Shown: positions 45,308-56,561, numbered from the stretch's first letter. The stretch is DNA of 64,000 bases from Achatina immaculata (GCA_009760885.1 CM019703.1:13066459-13130458), one strand, 5' to 3'. Translations and numbers: made by a program. The notes: generated from the letters alone by a model not told the origin.

Positions 45308-45880
45308 ATGTATCGTAAAGTGATGGGCTGTTATAGATTTATAGGGTATCGTAGAGTGATGGGCTGCTCTAGGTTCATATGGTATCGTAGAGTGATGGGA
45401 TGTTATAGGCTCACAGAGTATTGTAGAGTGATGGGCTGTTATAGATTCATAGGGCATCGTAGAGTGATGGGCTGCTCTAGGTTCATATGGTATCGTAGAG
45501 TGATGGGATGTTATAGGCTCACAGAGTATTGTAGAGTGATGGGATGTTATAGGCTCACAGAGTATTGTAGAGTGATGGGCTGTAATGGATTCATAGGGTA
45601 TTGTAGAGTGATGGGCTGTTATAGATTCATAGGGTATCGTAGAGTGATGGGCTGCTCTAGATTCAAAGGGTACTGTAAGAGTGATGGGCCCACCGAGTAT
45701 TGTAGAGTGATGAGCTGTTATAGATACATAGAGTTTTGTAGAGTGGTGGGCTGTTATAGATTCATAGGGTATTGCAGAGTGATGGGCTGGGCTTTTATAG
45801 ATTCATAGGATATTGTGGAGTGATGGGCTGTTTTAGATTCATAGGGTGCTGTAGGCTGAAGGGCTGTGGTAGAGTCATAT
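45308..45880. repeat. 36-bp minisatellite, about 15 copies
   Basis: GTAGAGTGATGGGCTGTTAT then AGATTCATAGGGTATC. Variants alternate (CTCTAGGTTCATATGG, TATAGGCTCACAGAG), suggesting a 108-bp or longer higher-order order. The 166-codon open frame (Cys/Tyr/Arg repeats) is an artefact of the 36-bp period. Confidence 0.95.
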
Positions 45881-46039
45881 GGATTATTGGGTTGTCTTCC
45901 TTATTATTCTTTTACTACTTTTCTTTCTTATACGCCAAAAGTACTGCCTTTGTTCCTTCTCGAAGGCTAAAAACCTCACTTTACTGATACTACAATTTAG
46001 AGCAGGAATTGGACACAGATTTTTGTGTGAGGTCAGAGT

Positions 46040-46225
46040 CTGTAAAAATGTATAGTTCATGAAGGAGATAGAGTCTGTAGAAATATATAATTCATGTAGG
46101 AGACATAGAGTCTGTAGAAACTATAATTTATGAACTGAAGGAGATAGAGTCTGTAGAAATGTATAATTTATGAACTGAAGGAAATAGAGTCTGTAGAAAT
46201 GTATAATTTATGAAGGAATCGTAGA
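46040..46225. repeat. About 36-bp tandem repeat, 5 copies
   Basis: GAGTCTGTAGAAATGTATAA then TTTATGAAGGAGATA, with small length changes. Confidence 0.9.
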
Positions 46226-46254
46226 GCATATGTATAAGAAGATTTAGAGTTCTT

Positions 46255-46670
46255 CTTCATCGTCGTCTTTCGCCCTCAAAACGGCGTTGGTTGCGTTGTG
46301 TCGCAGTTACACGCCTTTCGACCCAAAACATCCAACTTCCGTTCAACACATTTTTGGACGGGTTCGTGTTCGTCGGTCTTCTTCTTCTTCTCTTCTTCTT
46401 CGTCTTCTGCGTTCGCCCTCAAAAGGAGTTGATAGCACTGTGTCATGTTCTGCAGTTGGCCTGGTATCCCACTTTATGAAAGAGAAGCACCCAAACCAAG
46501 GACACGTGGGTAGCATTAAAGATACTGGAATAAGCAGTTTTCTCCCACTTGGTTAGACTCTTGTCTGTTTCGAAAGCACCACTATGAGGTAGGCTATGGT
46601 TCATCGACTCTGACGCAAGCAGTCAGAAATTGGTCGCTGACACGCTGTCACATTCAGCTTGAGTAGTACT
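46255..46670 (+). mobile_element. TTC-linked interspersed repeat, tandem or nested copies
   Basis: 'TTTCGCCCTCAAAACGGCGT' / 'TGCGTTGTGTCGCAG' (46268-46310), then a (TTC)n-rich stretch (46378-46410). A second start follows, 'TTCGCCCTCAAAAGGAGTTG' and 'GTCATGTTCTGCAGTTGG', with the body reaching 'GGCTATGGTTCATCGACTCT', 'GACGCAAGCAGTCAG' and 'TTGGTCGCTGACACGCTGTC'. One copy therefore seems inserted next to another. Confidence 0.7.
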
Positions 46671-47897
46671 CCTTCGCGCAAAGAGCTAGGGTTCGAAGTT
46701 ATTTTGAATGGAGGCGGAAGTAGTTGACAGCTGACATTTAGTTAGCCAATAAAACAAAAGAGGAGGCGGACCGATGGTTTGGCGCACGGACTAATAAGAC
46801 TTCATTATAAAAACAATAAGATACATGGTGGTTTCTCTTTCCAAAAGAATCATTTTAACAGCTTAGTACCTTTTCCCCTTATGCTGTAATCTTTTTAATC
46901 GCATCAGAACACGGACGTGTCACAAAGTTCTTCCCTGGTTATTTATATACCACCAACTGATATTATAACGTTCCATGACTGACGAAGTATGCTGACATGA
47001 CAGTTGCTTGGGAGCCGACTCTCGTCCATTCTAGTTGAAGAGATTGTTCAAATATTTTGACATCTCCTTGCATAAAACGGTTAATCTCTTCTTTTTTTTC
47101 TGTATTCTGGTTTCCGTTATGTCGTGTTGACACAAGTTTGCCCTTGCAAAAAAAAAAAAAAAAAGACAGAAAAAAGACTTGTATAAAATAGCCATGAGAA
47201 CATAAATTCTCATTGATTTTTCTGAAGAAAACGCATATTTTGCTAAGTAAGGCTTGAATGTCTGAAACGTTTTCCAGCAAATAGGCACAGTTTGTGAAAT
47301 TACGATCAGTAATTTTCTCAGATGTCAGAACACTGTGTATGTGTTTAATATATAAAAAAAAACGTCTTGCTCAGTTTTGAATCTGGGTTTTCCATCCAGC
47401 TTTTCTTTCCGGCTTCACTCAGATTCTAAACTTCGCAAAACATATTTGCCAACTTTAAGAAATCTTGTTTGAGTTAATAATTGTATTTGGTTCTCCAAGC
47501 GCCGTGTCGCGCAATCTGAAGTGGAGGTGAAGGGCATTCTGCCATGTACGATAATCTAAAAGGGCAGTATGTTGAGATCGGCGTCTTTTAAAAGAGGATG
47601 CATTCTTCTTCAATGTCTTTTTAATTGGGGTAGTAATCTTACAGGCAAGTGTCAAAACCGGGTACATTTTGTTAAGCAGGTATTAAGACTGTGCACACAC
47701 CATTAAACTGGCCACCTTACCTCTTACACTGATGGCCCAGCATAATGAGGTCTCTAACGCTTTCTCCCCTATGGCATTTGCCATGGGACTACCTCTACAC
47801 GCCATTATCAAGCTTTAAGAAGCGGCAAGGAAGAGCATTAACCCTGGATGTTTAACACAACGAAGTCTTTTTTTTTTCTCAACCATTCACTGTTTAA
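46671..47897. other. Intronic stretch, nothing recognised
   Basis: Contains an A run (about 47145-47164). No gene was recognised. Confidence 0.5.
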
Positions 47898-48345
47898 AAA
47901 TTTTAAGGGCATGCAGCTTTCCCATGGCAACATATGCCTGTGAGACCTGGACCCTTAACAAAACAGCTGAGAAACACATAAAATGCCTTTGAATGTAAGT
48001 GCTACAGAAGAGTTCTTCAAATATCATGGACACAAAAAAGAACAAATATGTCCATACTATAAGAACTTAATATTGAAGAAGACTGGCTAGTAAAGAGGAT
48101 TAAACAGAGAAGCCTTAAACATTTTGGACACATTAAACGTCGTGATAATCTAGAGAAACCGTCTTGGAAGGGTACATAATGGGAAAAAGAAAGAGAGGAG
48201 GACCAAGGCGAAGTTGGCTGCAAGACATCGTTGATTATCTGCAAATGGATGCATCAGCAGCAGGGCATCTTGCTTACAACCGAGAGGCCTACAGGAGTGC
48301 TGTCAGGGAGGCAAAGTTCCGCAAGGGACATGCAAATGAATGAAA
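47898..48345 (+). mobile_element. LINE-B, 5'-truncated copy
   Basis: Starts within the RT connector ('AAGGGCATGCAGCTTTCCCA' corresponds to 60076) and runs to the conserved 3' end 'AAGTTCCGCAAGGGACATGC' plus AAATGAATGA. Single-base indels break the frame. Confidence 0.92.
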
Positions 48346-48384
48346 AGTCTCATACCAATCTTGCAAATCATAGATAAGGTTTTC

Positions 48385-48690
48385 TTCTACTAGGGGTGAA
48401 GACGTTTGTCCGACAAGGCAATCAGCGACCCATAGCTGACCAAGACCCTGTCACACCTCTCCGTCGTACCCCCAGTAACAGGCCTAATCTGGGTAACAGG
48501 CCAGAGATCGCCAGTCCCCATGGTGGTGAAGTCTGCTAAAGAAGCATTGCACACCCCCTTGCTTTTTAGCTGTACTCCGGGACTGAAAAAGTATCTACCA
48601 TAACCCCCTCCCACAACGATACGGCGCTGTGCCACAACGCTTCTACAGCATCGGCTGCGAAGAACAACAGCTCGCAGTTACAGGGAGTTC
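48385..48690 (-). mobile_element. TTC-linked interspersed repeat, minus copy
   Basis: On the minus strand: 'CTTCTTTAGCAGACTTCACC', 'ACCATGGGGACTGGCGATCT', 'GCCTGTTACTGGGGGTACGA', 'GACAGGGTCTTGGTCAGCTA' and 'TGGGTCGCTGATTGCC'. This is the best match to copy 1 at 1830-1985. Confidence 0.75.
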
Positions 48691-48705
48691 GTACAAGTGC
48701 AATTA

Positions 48706-49095
48706 CAAGTCTTCTTCTTCTTTCGCCCTCAAGGGCATTGGTAGCGGTGTGTCATGTTCTGCAGTGCTACGCTGGTATCCCTCTTTACTGGACAGAAACA
48801 CCGGAACCAAGGACACCTAGATGGCATTATAGATAGAATACAAACTGTTCTCACTAGAAGCTTACATGATGAACTTGGCGGGAAGATGCATCCTTCGATC
48901 CGACACACCCGTCTTGTTATAGTGCATTTTTTTCAAGCCACATTTCGTCCATTTAACCAGGCAGCTGTCTGTTGCCAAGAGCACAACATGGGGGAGGGGG
49001 TAATATAGGGTCTTGGCCGGTTATGGTTCGCCAAGCCTGACCCAAGCAATCAGCTGTGAGTCACTGACCACTGTCCCAGTCAGCTTGACTGCAAC
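48706..49095 (+). mobile_element. TTC-linked interspersed repeat, plus copy
   Basis: TTCTTCTTC, 'TTTCGCCCTCAAGGGCATTG', 'GTGTCATGTTCTGCAGTGCT', then 'AGGGTCTTGGCCGGTTATGG', 'TTCGCCAAGCCTGACCCAAG' and 'AATCAGCTGTGAGTCACTGA'. It lies tail-to-tail with the minus copy at 48385. Confidence 0.75.
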
Positions 49096-49441
49096 ATAAT
49101 CTAGTTCTTGGTGCTAACAGCCACCTTGGAGATTTTGTTTGTTTTTATGTAATTGTTTCGTCTCAGTTTAGTTACCTGGTTTTTTTTTCATTAGCCTTTT
49201 ACGTAATGGCACGTCTCAGTCTCTGCTGATGTTCCCATTACTGGGTTACAGACCACGCCCCTCGTGGTGAATCATGGGAATATTTTATACAAGTGACGCC
49301 ATTGTTTTGTTTCGTTTTTCCTCAAAAGAAGATCGCGTATGAAGTCACTGCAAGATCATGTTCCTTGTTTTGAACAGGGGAAACTACTTTATGGGTGACA
49401 TATGCGCTGAAACAGTTCTCGCTTACCAGATGCGGGCAGAG

Positions 49442-50335
49442 AGATTTGCACACAGGCAGGCAGAAACACACACACACACAGGCACGAACTCACATACGGA
49501 TAGAGAGATATTCACATACAGGCGGGGAGAGATTCACTGTAGGCATAGAGACATTTCACATACAAGCAGAGAGATATTCACATACAAGCAGATAAATTCA
49601 CACTTGGTCAGATAGATATTCACATACAAGCAGAGAGATTCACCCATGGTGAGATAGTTATTCACATATAGGCAGAGAGATTCACCCACGATCAGATAGT
49701 TATTTACATATAGGCTGAGAAATTCACACACAGGCAGAGACTTGACATGCAGGCTGAGAAATTCACACATAGGCATAGATATTCACACACAGGCTGAGAA
49801 ATTCACACACAGGCAGAGAAATTCACACACAGGCAGAGAAATTCACACATAGGCTGAGAAATTCACACTCAGGCTGAGAAATTCACACTCAGGCTGAGAA
49901 ATTCACACTCAGGCTGAGAAATTCACACACAGGCAGAGATATTGACATGCAGCCTGAGAAATTCACACATAGACAGAGAAATTCACACTCAGGCATAGAT
50001 ATTCACACACAGACTGAGAAATTCACACATAGACAGAGAAATTCACACTCAGGCATAGATATTCACACACAGGCTGAGAAATTCACACATAGGCAGAGAT
50101 ATTCACACTCAGGCATAGATATTCATACACAGGCTGAGAAATTCACACATAGGCAGAGATATTCACACTCAGGCATAGATATTCACACTCAGGCATAGAT
50201 ATTCACACACAGGCTGAGAAATTCACACATAGACAGAGATATTCACACTCAGGCATAGATATTCACACTCAGGCATAGATATTCACACTCAGGCTGAGAA
50301 ATTCACACACAGGCAGAGATATTCGCCTGCAGACA
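49442..50335. repeat. 20-bp minisatellite, about 44 copies
   Basis: TTCACACACAGGCTGAGAAA with variants CACTCAGGCATAGATA and CACATAGGCAGAGATA. The order of variants repeats in blocks of three or more units. His/Gln/Ser/Ile repeat frames are artefacts. Confidence 0.96.
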
Positions 50336-51100
50336 TCAAAACAGACAAGTGTGCCAAGTAGGAAATCTCAGTAGATGGTCAATGACCAGCGCCATGGAAA
50401 GAGTCAGGCGAACTCGGAATCGTGTTCTGGTATTTCTTTATTGTGTAGAATATTCCAATCAGGCCAGGCCTGAAATCGCGTGGTGTGGAATTGTGTGTGT
50501 GTGGGGGGGGGGGGGGGTCCCAGGCTTGGTCAAGTCATGGCCGACTGATGGGATTCACTGGTGAGAGATCGTTATAGTGCCTTTGGGGGGGGGGTGGAGT
50601 ATGCTCAATAAGTATTGGCCATTCCCTACTTTTTTAGCTCCACTCAGCAGGGGCAGAAATAATACCCGCCAAAACCCGCCCACAATCCCACAAGATGCTG
50701 TGCCTCTACCGCTTAACATAATGGACTGCTAAGAACACCGACTAAAAATTTCAGAGAGAGAGAGAGGACAAGACACATATGTTCACTATGTATTTTGAAT
50801 ATTTGAATCTCATACTTCTGTCAAAATATTATTATTATTATTATTATTATTATTACACTGGCTAACACACATTTCGATGCCTCAAATGTTAGACCTGTTT
50901 CTGGGTATATTTGACCTGCTGATTTAAAAAATGGCACAAATTGTCCCATATTACCTCTAGTTTTTCAGATACAGAACATATGCCATATATCACTCTAATG
51001 TTATCATTATTGTTATAATAATAATGTATAACATATATATATATATTAATAATATAATATATTATTATTATTTTACCTCCCAGCTCTTCACTGACGTTTG
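50336..51100. other. Intronic stretch with G runs and (ATT)n
   Basis: G runs at about 50502-50517 and 50585-50593, (ATT)n at about 50829-50855. No gene was recognised. Confidence 0.5.
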
Positions 51101-51255
51101 AAACGTCTTATCTTTTAATGTTAACAACTTTAAATATTTTATATGTTAATATATAAAAAAATTACATTTTAATCTTTTAATACTAACAATTTTAAATATT
51201 TTGTATATTAATATATATATATATCAAAACAGTTTTACATTTATATCTGTCACAG
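51100..51255. repeat. About 70-bp tandem duplication ahead of the terminal ovo exon
   Basis: 'TCTTTTAATGTTAACAACTT...TAAATATTTTATATGTTAATATA' at 51110-51160 recurs as 'TCTTTTAATACTAACAATTT...TAAATATTTTGTATATTAATATA' at 51172-51224, just before the acceptor TCTGTCACAG. Confidence 0.8.
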
Positions 51256-51524
51256 GTGTTCGGCCGTATAAATGCAGTCTCTGTGACAAAGCATTCACTC
51301 AGAGATGCTCCTTGGAGTCTCACTGTAGGAAGATACACGGCCTGGTGGAGCAGATGGCCTTCAACGAGAGGCGGGCCAAACTGTACGTGTGTGAGATCTG
51401 CGGCCACTCAACCGACCTGGCGGACGATCACTACGCCCACAGCCGGCACGTGCACTCCGCGTGTCACGTGAAGACGCGAGTCGGCCTAGTTATGGCTAAG
51501 GAGAACATTGTCACTGCCTCGTGA
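51256..51524 (+). CDS. ovo: ovo-like factor, terminal exon with zinc fingers 3 and 4 and stop
   Basis: Begins after TATCTGTCACAG and completes the Gly codon split at 35098. Finger 3 is Cys750/Cys753/His766/His771 (CSLCDKAFTQRCSLESH core, near-invariant in Ovo proteins). It is followed by the conserved 'ERRAKLYVCE' segment. Finger 4 is Cys789/Cys792/His805/His810, more diverged as in all family members. The C-terminus is short and ends at TGA (51522-51524). Four fingers in this order, with the intron in the HTG|VRPYKC linker, identify the protein as Ovo/OVOL rather than a generic C2H2 factor. Confidence 0.96.
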
Positions 51525-51760
51525 TTGGCTGCTCTTCTTTCTAACTTCGCTTATTCATATTCTCAGGAAAAACCTCCGTGAATCTCATCCTCAAACAGGA
51601 GTCATTCATGTCCCTCGCTATTTCGCCATTAATGATTTTTTTTTTCCGCGAGATGAGATCTGGAATCGGAAGCTCTTGTATCCAGCGCTACAGGATCGAA
51701 CTCGCCAATCGTTTCTAAAGTGCTGATGTGATAAATTCCAACAATGATAAATAAATACCG
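51525..51760 (+). other. ovo: Probable ovo 3' UTR with candidate poly-A signal
   Basis: AATAAA occurs at 51750-51755 (in GATAAATAAATACC), about 225 nt after the stop. No other evidence for the cleavage site. Confidence 0.4.
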
Positions 51761-52003
51761 TGGCTTGTCTTACATGTGAAATTAACATGTTGCTTTCATA
51801 CTTGGCTGCAGTGTCAGACCTTGTGATAAGCCCCATCATAAATTTGTTATCAATATTTATTCATACTTTTTAACTGAAACTATACAGGATGTAGTGTAGA
51901 TAAAATCGTTTTCATGATGAGAAATATATTTCGAAATATTTTACAGCACACGAGCCCAGTTCATACATGTATATAATTTTACTGTTCACACTGTATTTAT
52001 ATA

Positions 52004-52004
<1 letters not shown>

Positions 52005-52042
<38 letters not shown>
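52005..52042. repeat. (CT)n tract forming the (GA)n tail of LINE-E
   Basis: A clean CT run placed exactly at the 3' end of the minus-strand LINE-E copy, a few nt beyond its stop codon. Confidence 0.85.
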
Positions 52043-52045
<3 letters not shown>

Positions 52046-52750
52046 CCTTAAGTGCCCAGGGCACATGGGGCTTCCGCGAGAGTTTTCCACAAATGCCTGT
52101 CCTTCGCCTTTTTTTCTGCTCTTGCCCAGGTGAGCCCTCTATTGCTCAACATCCTTCCTGTTGTTCTTCTCCATGTCTCTTTTGGTCTACCCTTACTTCT
52201 GTTCCCCTGTGATGTCCATCTAAGTGCTATTTTTGGTAGTGAGTTGTCAGTCATTCGGAGCACATGTCCCAACCATCGCCAGCGTCTTTCCTCAATAATT
52301 GTTGTCAGTGGTTTCATCTGCATTTCTGCTAATAAGATGTTATTTCTTATGGTGTTTGGCCAAAATATTTTTCTAATTCTTCGTAAACATTTAGTCTGGA
52401 AAGAATTCAACTTGTTTTCTATGGTTTTGGTGATTTTGCAACATTCACTTCCATAGAGTAGTACACTTAGAACATTACTCTTAAATATCCTGATTTTCAT
52501 ATTTATGCTTAGTTTTTTTTTATTTCCATATATTCTGCAGCATTGCAAAAGCCTGGTTTGCTCTAGTAAGTCTGCTGTTGATGTCCTCTGTGCTGTCTCC
52601 ATGTATTTATATATAAGAAAGAGAAATAACTGCAAATGATTACTCATAATTTGTTTTTCAAATTTTTCGAGCAGCTGTAAGTGCCTTTTTAAAAAGCAGA
52701 TGCTGGCTTTCTCTTTATAGACTCGCGATAATTTTTTTTTCTGTTTCACA
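52043..52750 (-). mobile_element. LINE-E, 5'-truncated RTE-like copy with (GA)n tail
   Basis: The minus-strand frame of 233 codons covers the region after the RT active site: 'LEQTRLLQCCRIYGN', 'IFKSNVLSVLLYGSE', 'FQTKCLRRIRKIFW', 'RRWRWLGHVLRMTDNSLPKI' and the basic 'GNRSKGRPKETWRRT'. It ends 'CALGT' and a stop. The N-terminal endonuclease and the YADD box are absent. The second copy at 56564 shares the same 3' end and tail type. Confidence 0.9.
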
Positions 52751-53464
52751 TGGTACTTATTGGGGTTTTTTTCTCGAAGTAAAATTCATGTTTTAAGTCT
52801 CATTTAAGAGCTAAGACAGGGATTCTCAACAGGAAGGTAGATGGCTCCCCGGATAGAAATCTCAAATCTTAGGGGAAGATTTTTTTTTTCACGGGAAGAA
52901 TTGGGAAGAAGAGACTTTTTATGGTTAAATTTATAATTTGGAATGGTAAAAATCCTTTATGTTGTATATATTCGTGGTCAGCCTTGCTAAAAAATAAAAA
53001 AATTGGAACCTGGGAGGTTTGAGGACCCCTGAACTCAGAGCTAAATGAAGCGCTTAAAGATCTGGTTGTATGCAGTGTTGGCGAGATTATGCTTGTAAAT
53101 TATATCTTTGATATTTTTTTCTGACTTACTTTTTTCTCACTTTTCAGTAAAACAAAAACTCAAGTTTTCAATTTTTAACTGACAAAATTCGAACAGCATA
53201 GCTTTAATTTGTTGCATGTTGCGAAAGATACATATAAATATTCATTGCTGAAAATATTTATTTCATAAACATTATTTATTGCTGTACATTTGCAGTACAT
53301 GGTTTAGCAAGGCGAATATTGTGCTAAGATTCTTAACTACAATTGAAATATATATTTTTTTTAGCTACTGTTTGTTCTACTATCATTTCTACTGCAATAC
53401 AAGTGCTCCTAGCCACTGAAACAGTGATTAAAATAATCCAGTGCAGGTGCTATATCGCCCAGGT
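52751..53464. other. AT-rich stretch, nothing recognised
   Basis: No gene or repeat was recognised. Confidence 0.5.
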
Positions 53465-53645
53465 TATCCTGTTGTTATAGAATGGGATATTACGATCAAG
53501 CTTTGATTAGATTTACCCTGTTGTTATAGAATGGGATATTATGATCAAGCTTTGATTAGATTTACCCTGTTGTTATAGAATGGGATATTGTGATCAAGCT
53601 TTGATTAGATTTACCCTGTTGTTATAGAATGGGATATTGTGACCG
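53465..53645. repeat. 49-bp tandem repeat, 3.7 copies
   Basis: TACCCTGTTGTTATAGAATG then GGATATTATGATCAAGCTTTGATTAGATT. Confidence 0.95.
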
Positions 53646-53845
53646 CTTTCGTTGATCTTACCCTTTTTTTCTGCTCGGCAACTCCATTTTGATACTCGGA
53701 AGAAATGTACTATAATCATTTTTTATTGTGACATCTTGCAGATGTTGGCAAGTAAACGAGCCAGAACACAGATGTGCGGTGCCAGAGGTTTCAAACACTT
53801 TCATATATTACACAAATAAACTTAGTTCATAAACATCTTCTGTGA

Positions 53846-53953
53846 CAAATTACATTTTAATCTTTTAATACTAACAATTTTAAATATTTTGTATATTAAT
53901 ATATATATCAAAACAGTTTTACATTTATATCTGTCACAGGTGTTCGGCCGTAT
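53846..53953 (+). pseudogene. Duplicated fragment of the ovo intron/terminal-exon junction
   Basis: About 105 bp nearly identical to 51161-51268: it contains the intron end, the acceptor TATCTGTCACAG and the first 13 nt of the terminal ovo exon (GTGTTCGGCCGTA). It then diverges abruptly inside the finger 3 linker. Only a short TA run differs in length. It cannot encode a finger. Confidence 0.93.
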
Positions 53954-54149
53954 TTTTTATATTTTATCAGTATTCATAGTCATTATGTGTCATCTCAACA
54001 GGGAAAGTTGGCGCTATCTTTGTCCTTGGCTCCTACAGTCCATCAGAACAAGACATTTTTATTTATTTATTTATTTATTTTGTTGCTAAAGTCTTAATAT
54101 TGTTCACCCATCCATATCTTTGTCTTAAAGTTTCATTTTTCACACAAGA

Positions 54150-54479
54150 ATGGTTTTAATTATAGTATTATACCTTCTGATCACCGCCAAAGAAAAAATC
54201 TCAGCGAAGATCTGCCCGGACAATCAGTCTTTGGAAGAAATGAAGCATTTCAAATACCTAGAGAATGCAGTATCTTATTCTGAGAAAATCGACGCTGAAA
54301 CTGAGAACAGATGCAGTAAAGAGCATCTGATTATTGGACAAATGACTCCTTTACTGAAAAACAAATATACCACAATTGAAACAAAAAGATCACTGTACAA
54401 CACAGTTTTCTCCTTTCATCTCTATGCTGTCAGTGTCCAATATGGACAAATAGGACTAACAATAAAAGGAAAATTGTGA
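54150..54479 (+). mobile_element. LINE RT C-terminal relic
   Basis: The + frame has 'SLEEMKHFKYLENAVS', 'KIDAETENRC' and 'QMTPLLKNKYTTIETKRSLY'. This is the connector region that follows the RT active site in RTE-like LINEs ('F.YLG', 'KIDAEIENR'). The catalytic box is not present. A (TTTA)n run lies just upstream at 54057-54082. Confidence 0.75.
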
Positions 54480-54704
54480 CGACAGACAGGCAGACAACAG
54501 ACAGATAGATAAATAGTTTGAAGGAAAGTACTAAATCTAGAATCAGAAATGACAGCATAGGGCAAGGGTTGGTATCACCAGTATCACCGTACGTACAGAA
54601 ACAACAAGTCAACGGTTTTGGTTCTGATGGTGGATTTCTCTGTTGCTGCTAGATAGAATCTCTTGGCGGCGATTACCACATAAATTGGCTGCATTTGCAG
54701 TTGT

Positions 54705-54990
54705 TCAGCCTTGAAATGTAGATACTTTTGTAGTTGTTCAGCCTTGAAATGTAGATACTTTTGTAATTTTCAGCCTTGAAATGTAAACACCTTTTGTATT
54801 TATTCTGTCTTGGAATACAGACAGGTTTGTAGTTATTCTGCTTTGGAAAATAGACATGTTTGTATTACTCTGTCTTAGAGTATAGATATGTTTGTAGTTA
54901 ATCTGCTTTGGAATATAGACATTTTTGTAGTTATTCTGTCTTAGAGTATAGATATGTTTGTAGTTATTTTGTTTTGGAATATAGACTAGA
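54705..54990. repeat. About 33-bp degenerate tandem repeat, 8-9 copies
   Basis: GTAGTTATTCTGCTTTGGAA then TATAGACATGTTT, with an earlier variant (TTCAGCCTTGAAATGTAGAT). Confidence 0.9.
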
Positions 54991-55106
54991 CACAAGTCCA
55001 CCTTATGTGAAACTAAATGTTTTCTGAACTGATAAAACTATTTTTTTTATCGCGTCAGTTCTTCATTTCTGTTGAGTTTATTTTTTAATGCTTAACACCG
55101 TATCTA

Positions 55107-56064
55107 CGAGGGGAAGTCACTAAGTAACTTGCAAATTGAAATATTTTATCAGTGGGAGTTATCAGGTAGTATTTAAATATATCCTTAGATAGTATCATCA
55201 TCCAACTTTATAATAGTTGTATGTAGGGGGCGCTGGGAATTACGTGCGCATGTGCAAAGCGCTAACAGAATGGCTACCCAACTGTTAGTGTGTACCAAAG
55301 AAGAACAGAGAAGTGTAGTGCGATTTTTGTGGGCTAAAGGACATTCAGTTGAGAACACTCATAGGGAAATGATTACAGTTTATGTTGAAAAGTATTTATC
55401 ACGTAAAGCGGTCTATAACTGGGTAAAAGAATTTTCTCAGGGACGCACCGAAATTGTTGACAAAGTCCGACTTGGCCGTCCTGTTCTGTGGGGAAGGTTA
55501 AACTGACAGTGTTCTGGGATTATCAAAGAGAGTTGTTAACCACGTTCCAGAAGTATGGTGACAGTGTGAATTCTGTATCGTACTGTGAAGTTCTGTCGAT
55601 GCTACGGGATGCAATTCGAAGAAAACGTCCTGGTCTGCTGACTAGAGGTGTACTTCTCCTTCATGACAATGCCAGACCACATACGGCTCGGTTAACCCAA
55701 GAGAAAATTAGCCAGTTGGGTTGGGAAGTTCTTGAACATCCACCCTATAGTCCTGACTTAGCTCCAAGTGATTTTCACCTGTTTGGTCCATTGAAAAACC
55801 ACCTTGGCGGGAGAAGATTCTCGAGTGACGATGAGGTGGAAACAGAAGTAAAAAAATGGTTCAGAAATCGGACTCATGACTTTTACGCCACAGGTATTGC
55901 ATCACGATGGGACAAATGTATCAATGTTGGTGGCGATTACGTTGAGAAACAGGGGAATAATGTAGGTTCAAAAATTAAAAGTTTTCAAATTACTGTCACG
56001 TTTAGTTTTTTTTGTTGTTGTTGTTGTAACAGGCATTTGCGAGTTACTTAGTGACTTCCCCTCG
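55107..56064 (+). mobile_element. mariner element, 958 bp, internally deleted, complete ends
   Basis: Terminal inverted repeats of about 30 bp start CGAGGGGAAGTCACTAAGTA at 55107 and end in the exact complement at 56064; one mismatch was seen (CTTGC versus CTCGC). A TA dinucleotide flanks both sides (55105-55106 and 56065-56066), the expected mariner target duplication. Autonomous mariners are about 1.3 kb, so about 350 bp are missing from the middle. Confidence 0.95.
55252..56009 (+). pseudogene. mariner transposase, deleted and frame-broken
   Basis: An N-terminal HTH segment (55252-55506: 'EQRSVVRFLWAKGHSVEN', 'KAVYNWVKEFSQGR', 'LGRPV') is followed, in a different frame from about 55490, by the second half of the catalytic domain: 'KLTVFWDYQRELL', 'LLHDNARPHTARL' (second Asp) and 'YSPDLAPSDFHLFGPLKNHL' (third Asp, the mariner signature). 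The segment with the first catalytic Asp is deleted, and the two parts are out of frame, so the copy is non-autonomous. The C-terminal half is otherwise uninterrupted. Confidence 0.93.
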
Positions 56065-56082
56065 TATTTGCTGAATTCAGCG

Positions 56083-56083
<1 letters not shown>

Positions 56084-56165
<82 letters not shown>
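56084..56165. repeat. (TA)n microsatellite, about 40 units
   Basis: Uninterrupted TATATA beginning about 20 bp after the mariner 3' end. Confidence 0.97.
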
Positions 56166-56167
<2 letters not shown>

Positions 56168-56499
56168 CTAATATGTTTATAATTAAAACTATTATTGGTT
56201 ACAATTACTTAGATAAGTTTATATATGATGACTTATACTAGAACTCTTTTGTTTAGTTATTGGTCTTCGGGATTTCTGACCGCAACAGATTTTAAAAAGA
56301 AAGTATCTTAACCTGTTGTGATGTTGTTGATATCTTCATTGTTGTTATTGTTGTTGTTGTTGTTGTTGTTATTTTTGATAATGACGATGATGGTGGTTAT
56401 GAGCTGAGAAAGCTGTAAACAATAATCATGTAGATAATAAAGATGATCGATGGAGATACTAAAAAGACGATAATAAAATAAAGAGACAAGGGCTGATAT
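56166..56499. other. AT-rich stretch
   Basis: Contains a (TTG)n run (about 56339-56371). No gene was recognised. Confidence 0.5.
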
Positions 56500-56510
56500 C
56501 TCTATCTCTC

Positions 56511-56561
<51 letters not shown>

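Noticed and set aside
45308..45808. 166-aa Cys/Tyr/Arg-rich frame that could suggest a secreted cysteine-rich peptide
   Set aside because: The cysteines come from a 36-bp tandem DNA unit repeated exactly. There is no signal peptide and no cysteine framework beyond the repeat.
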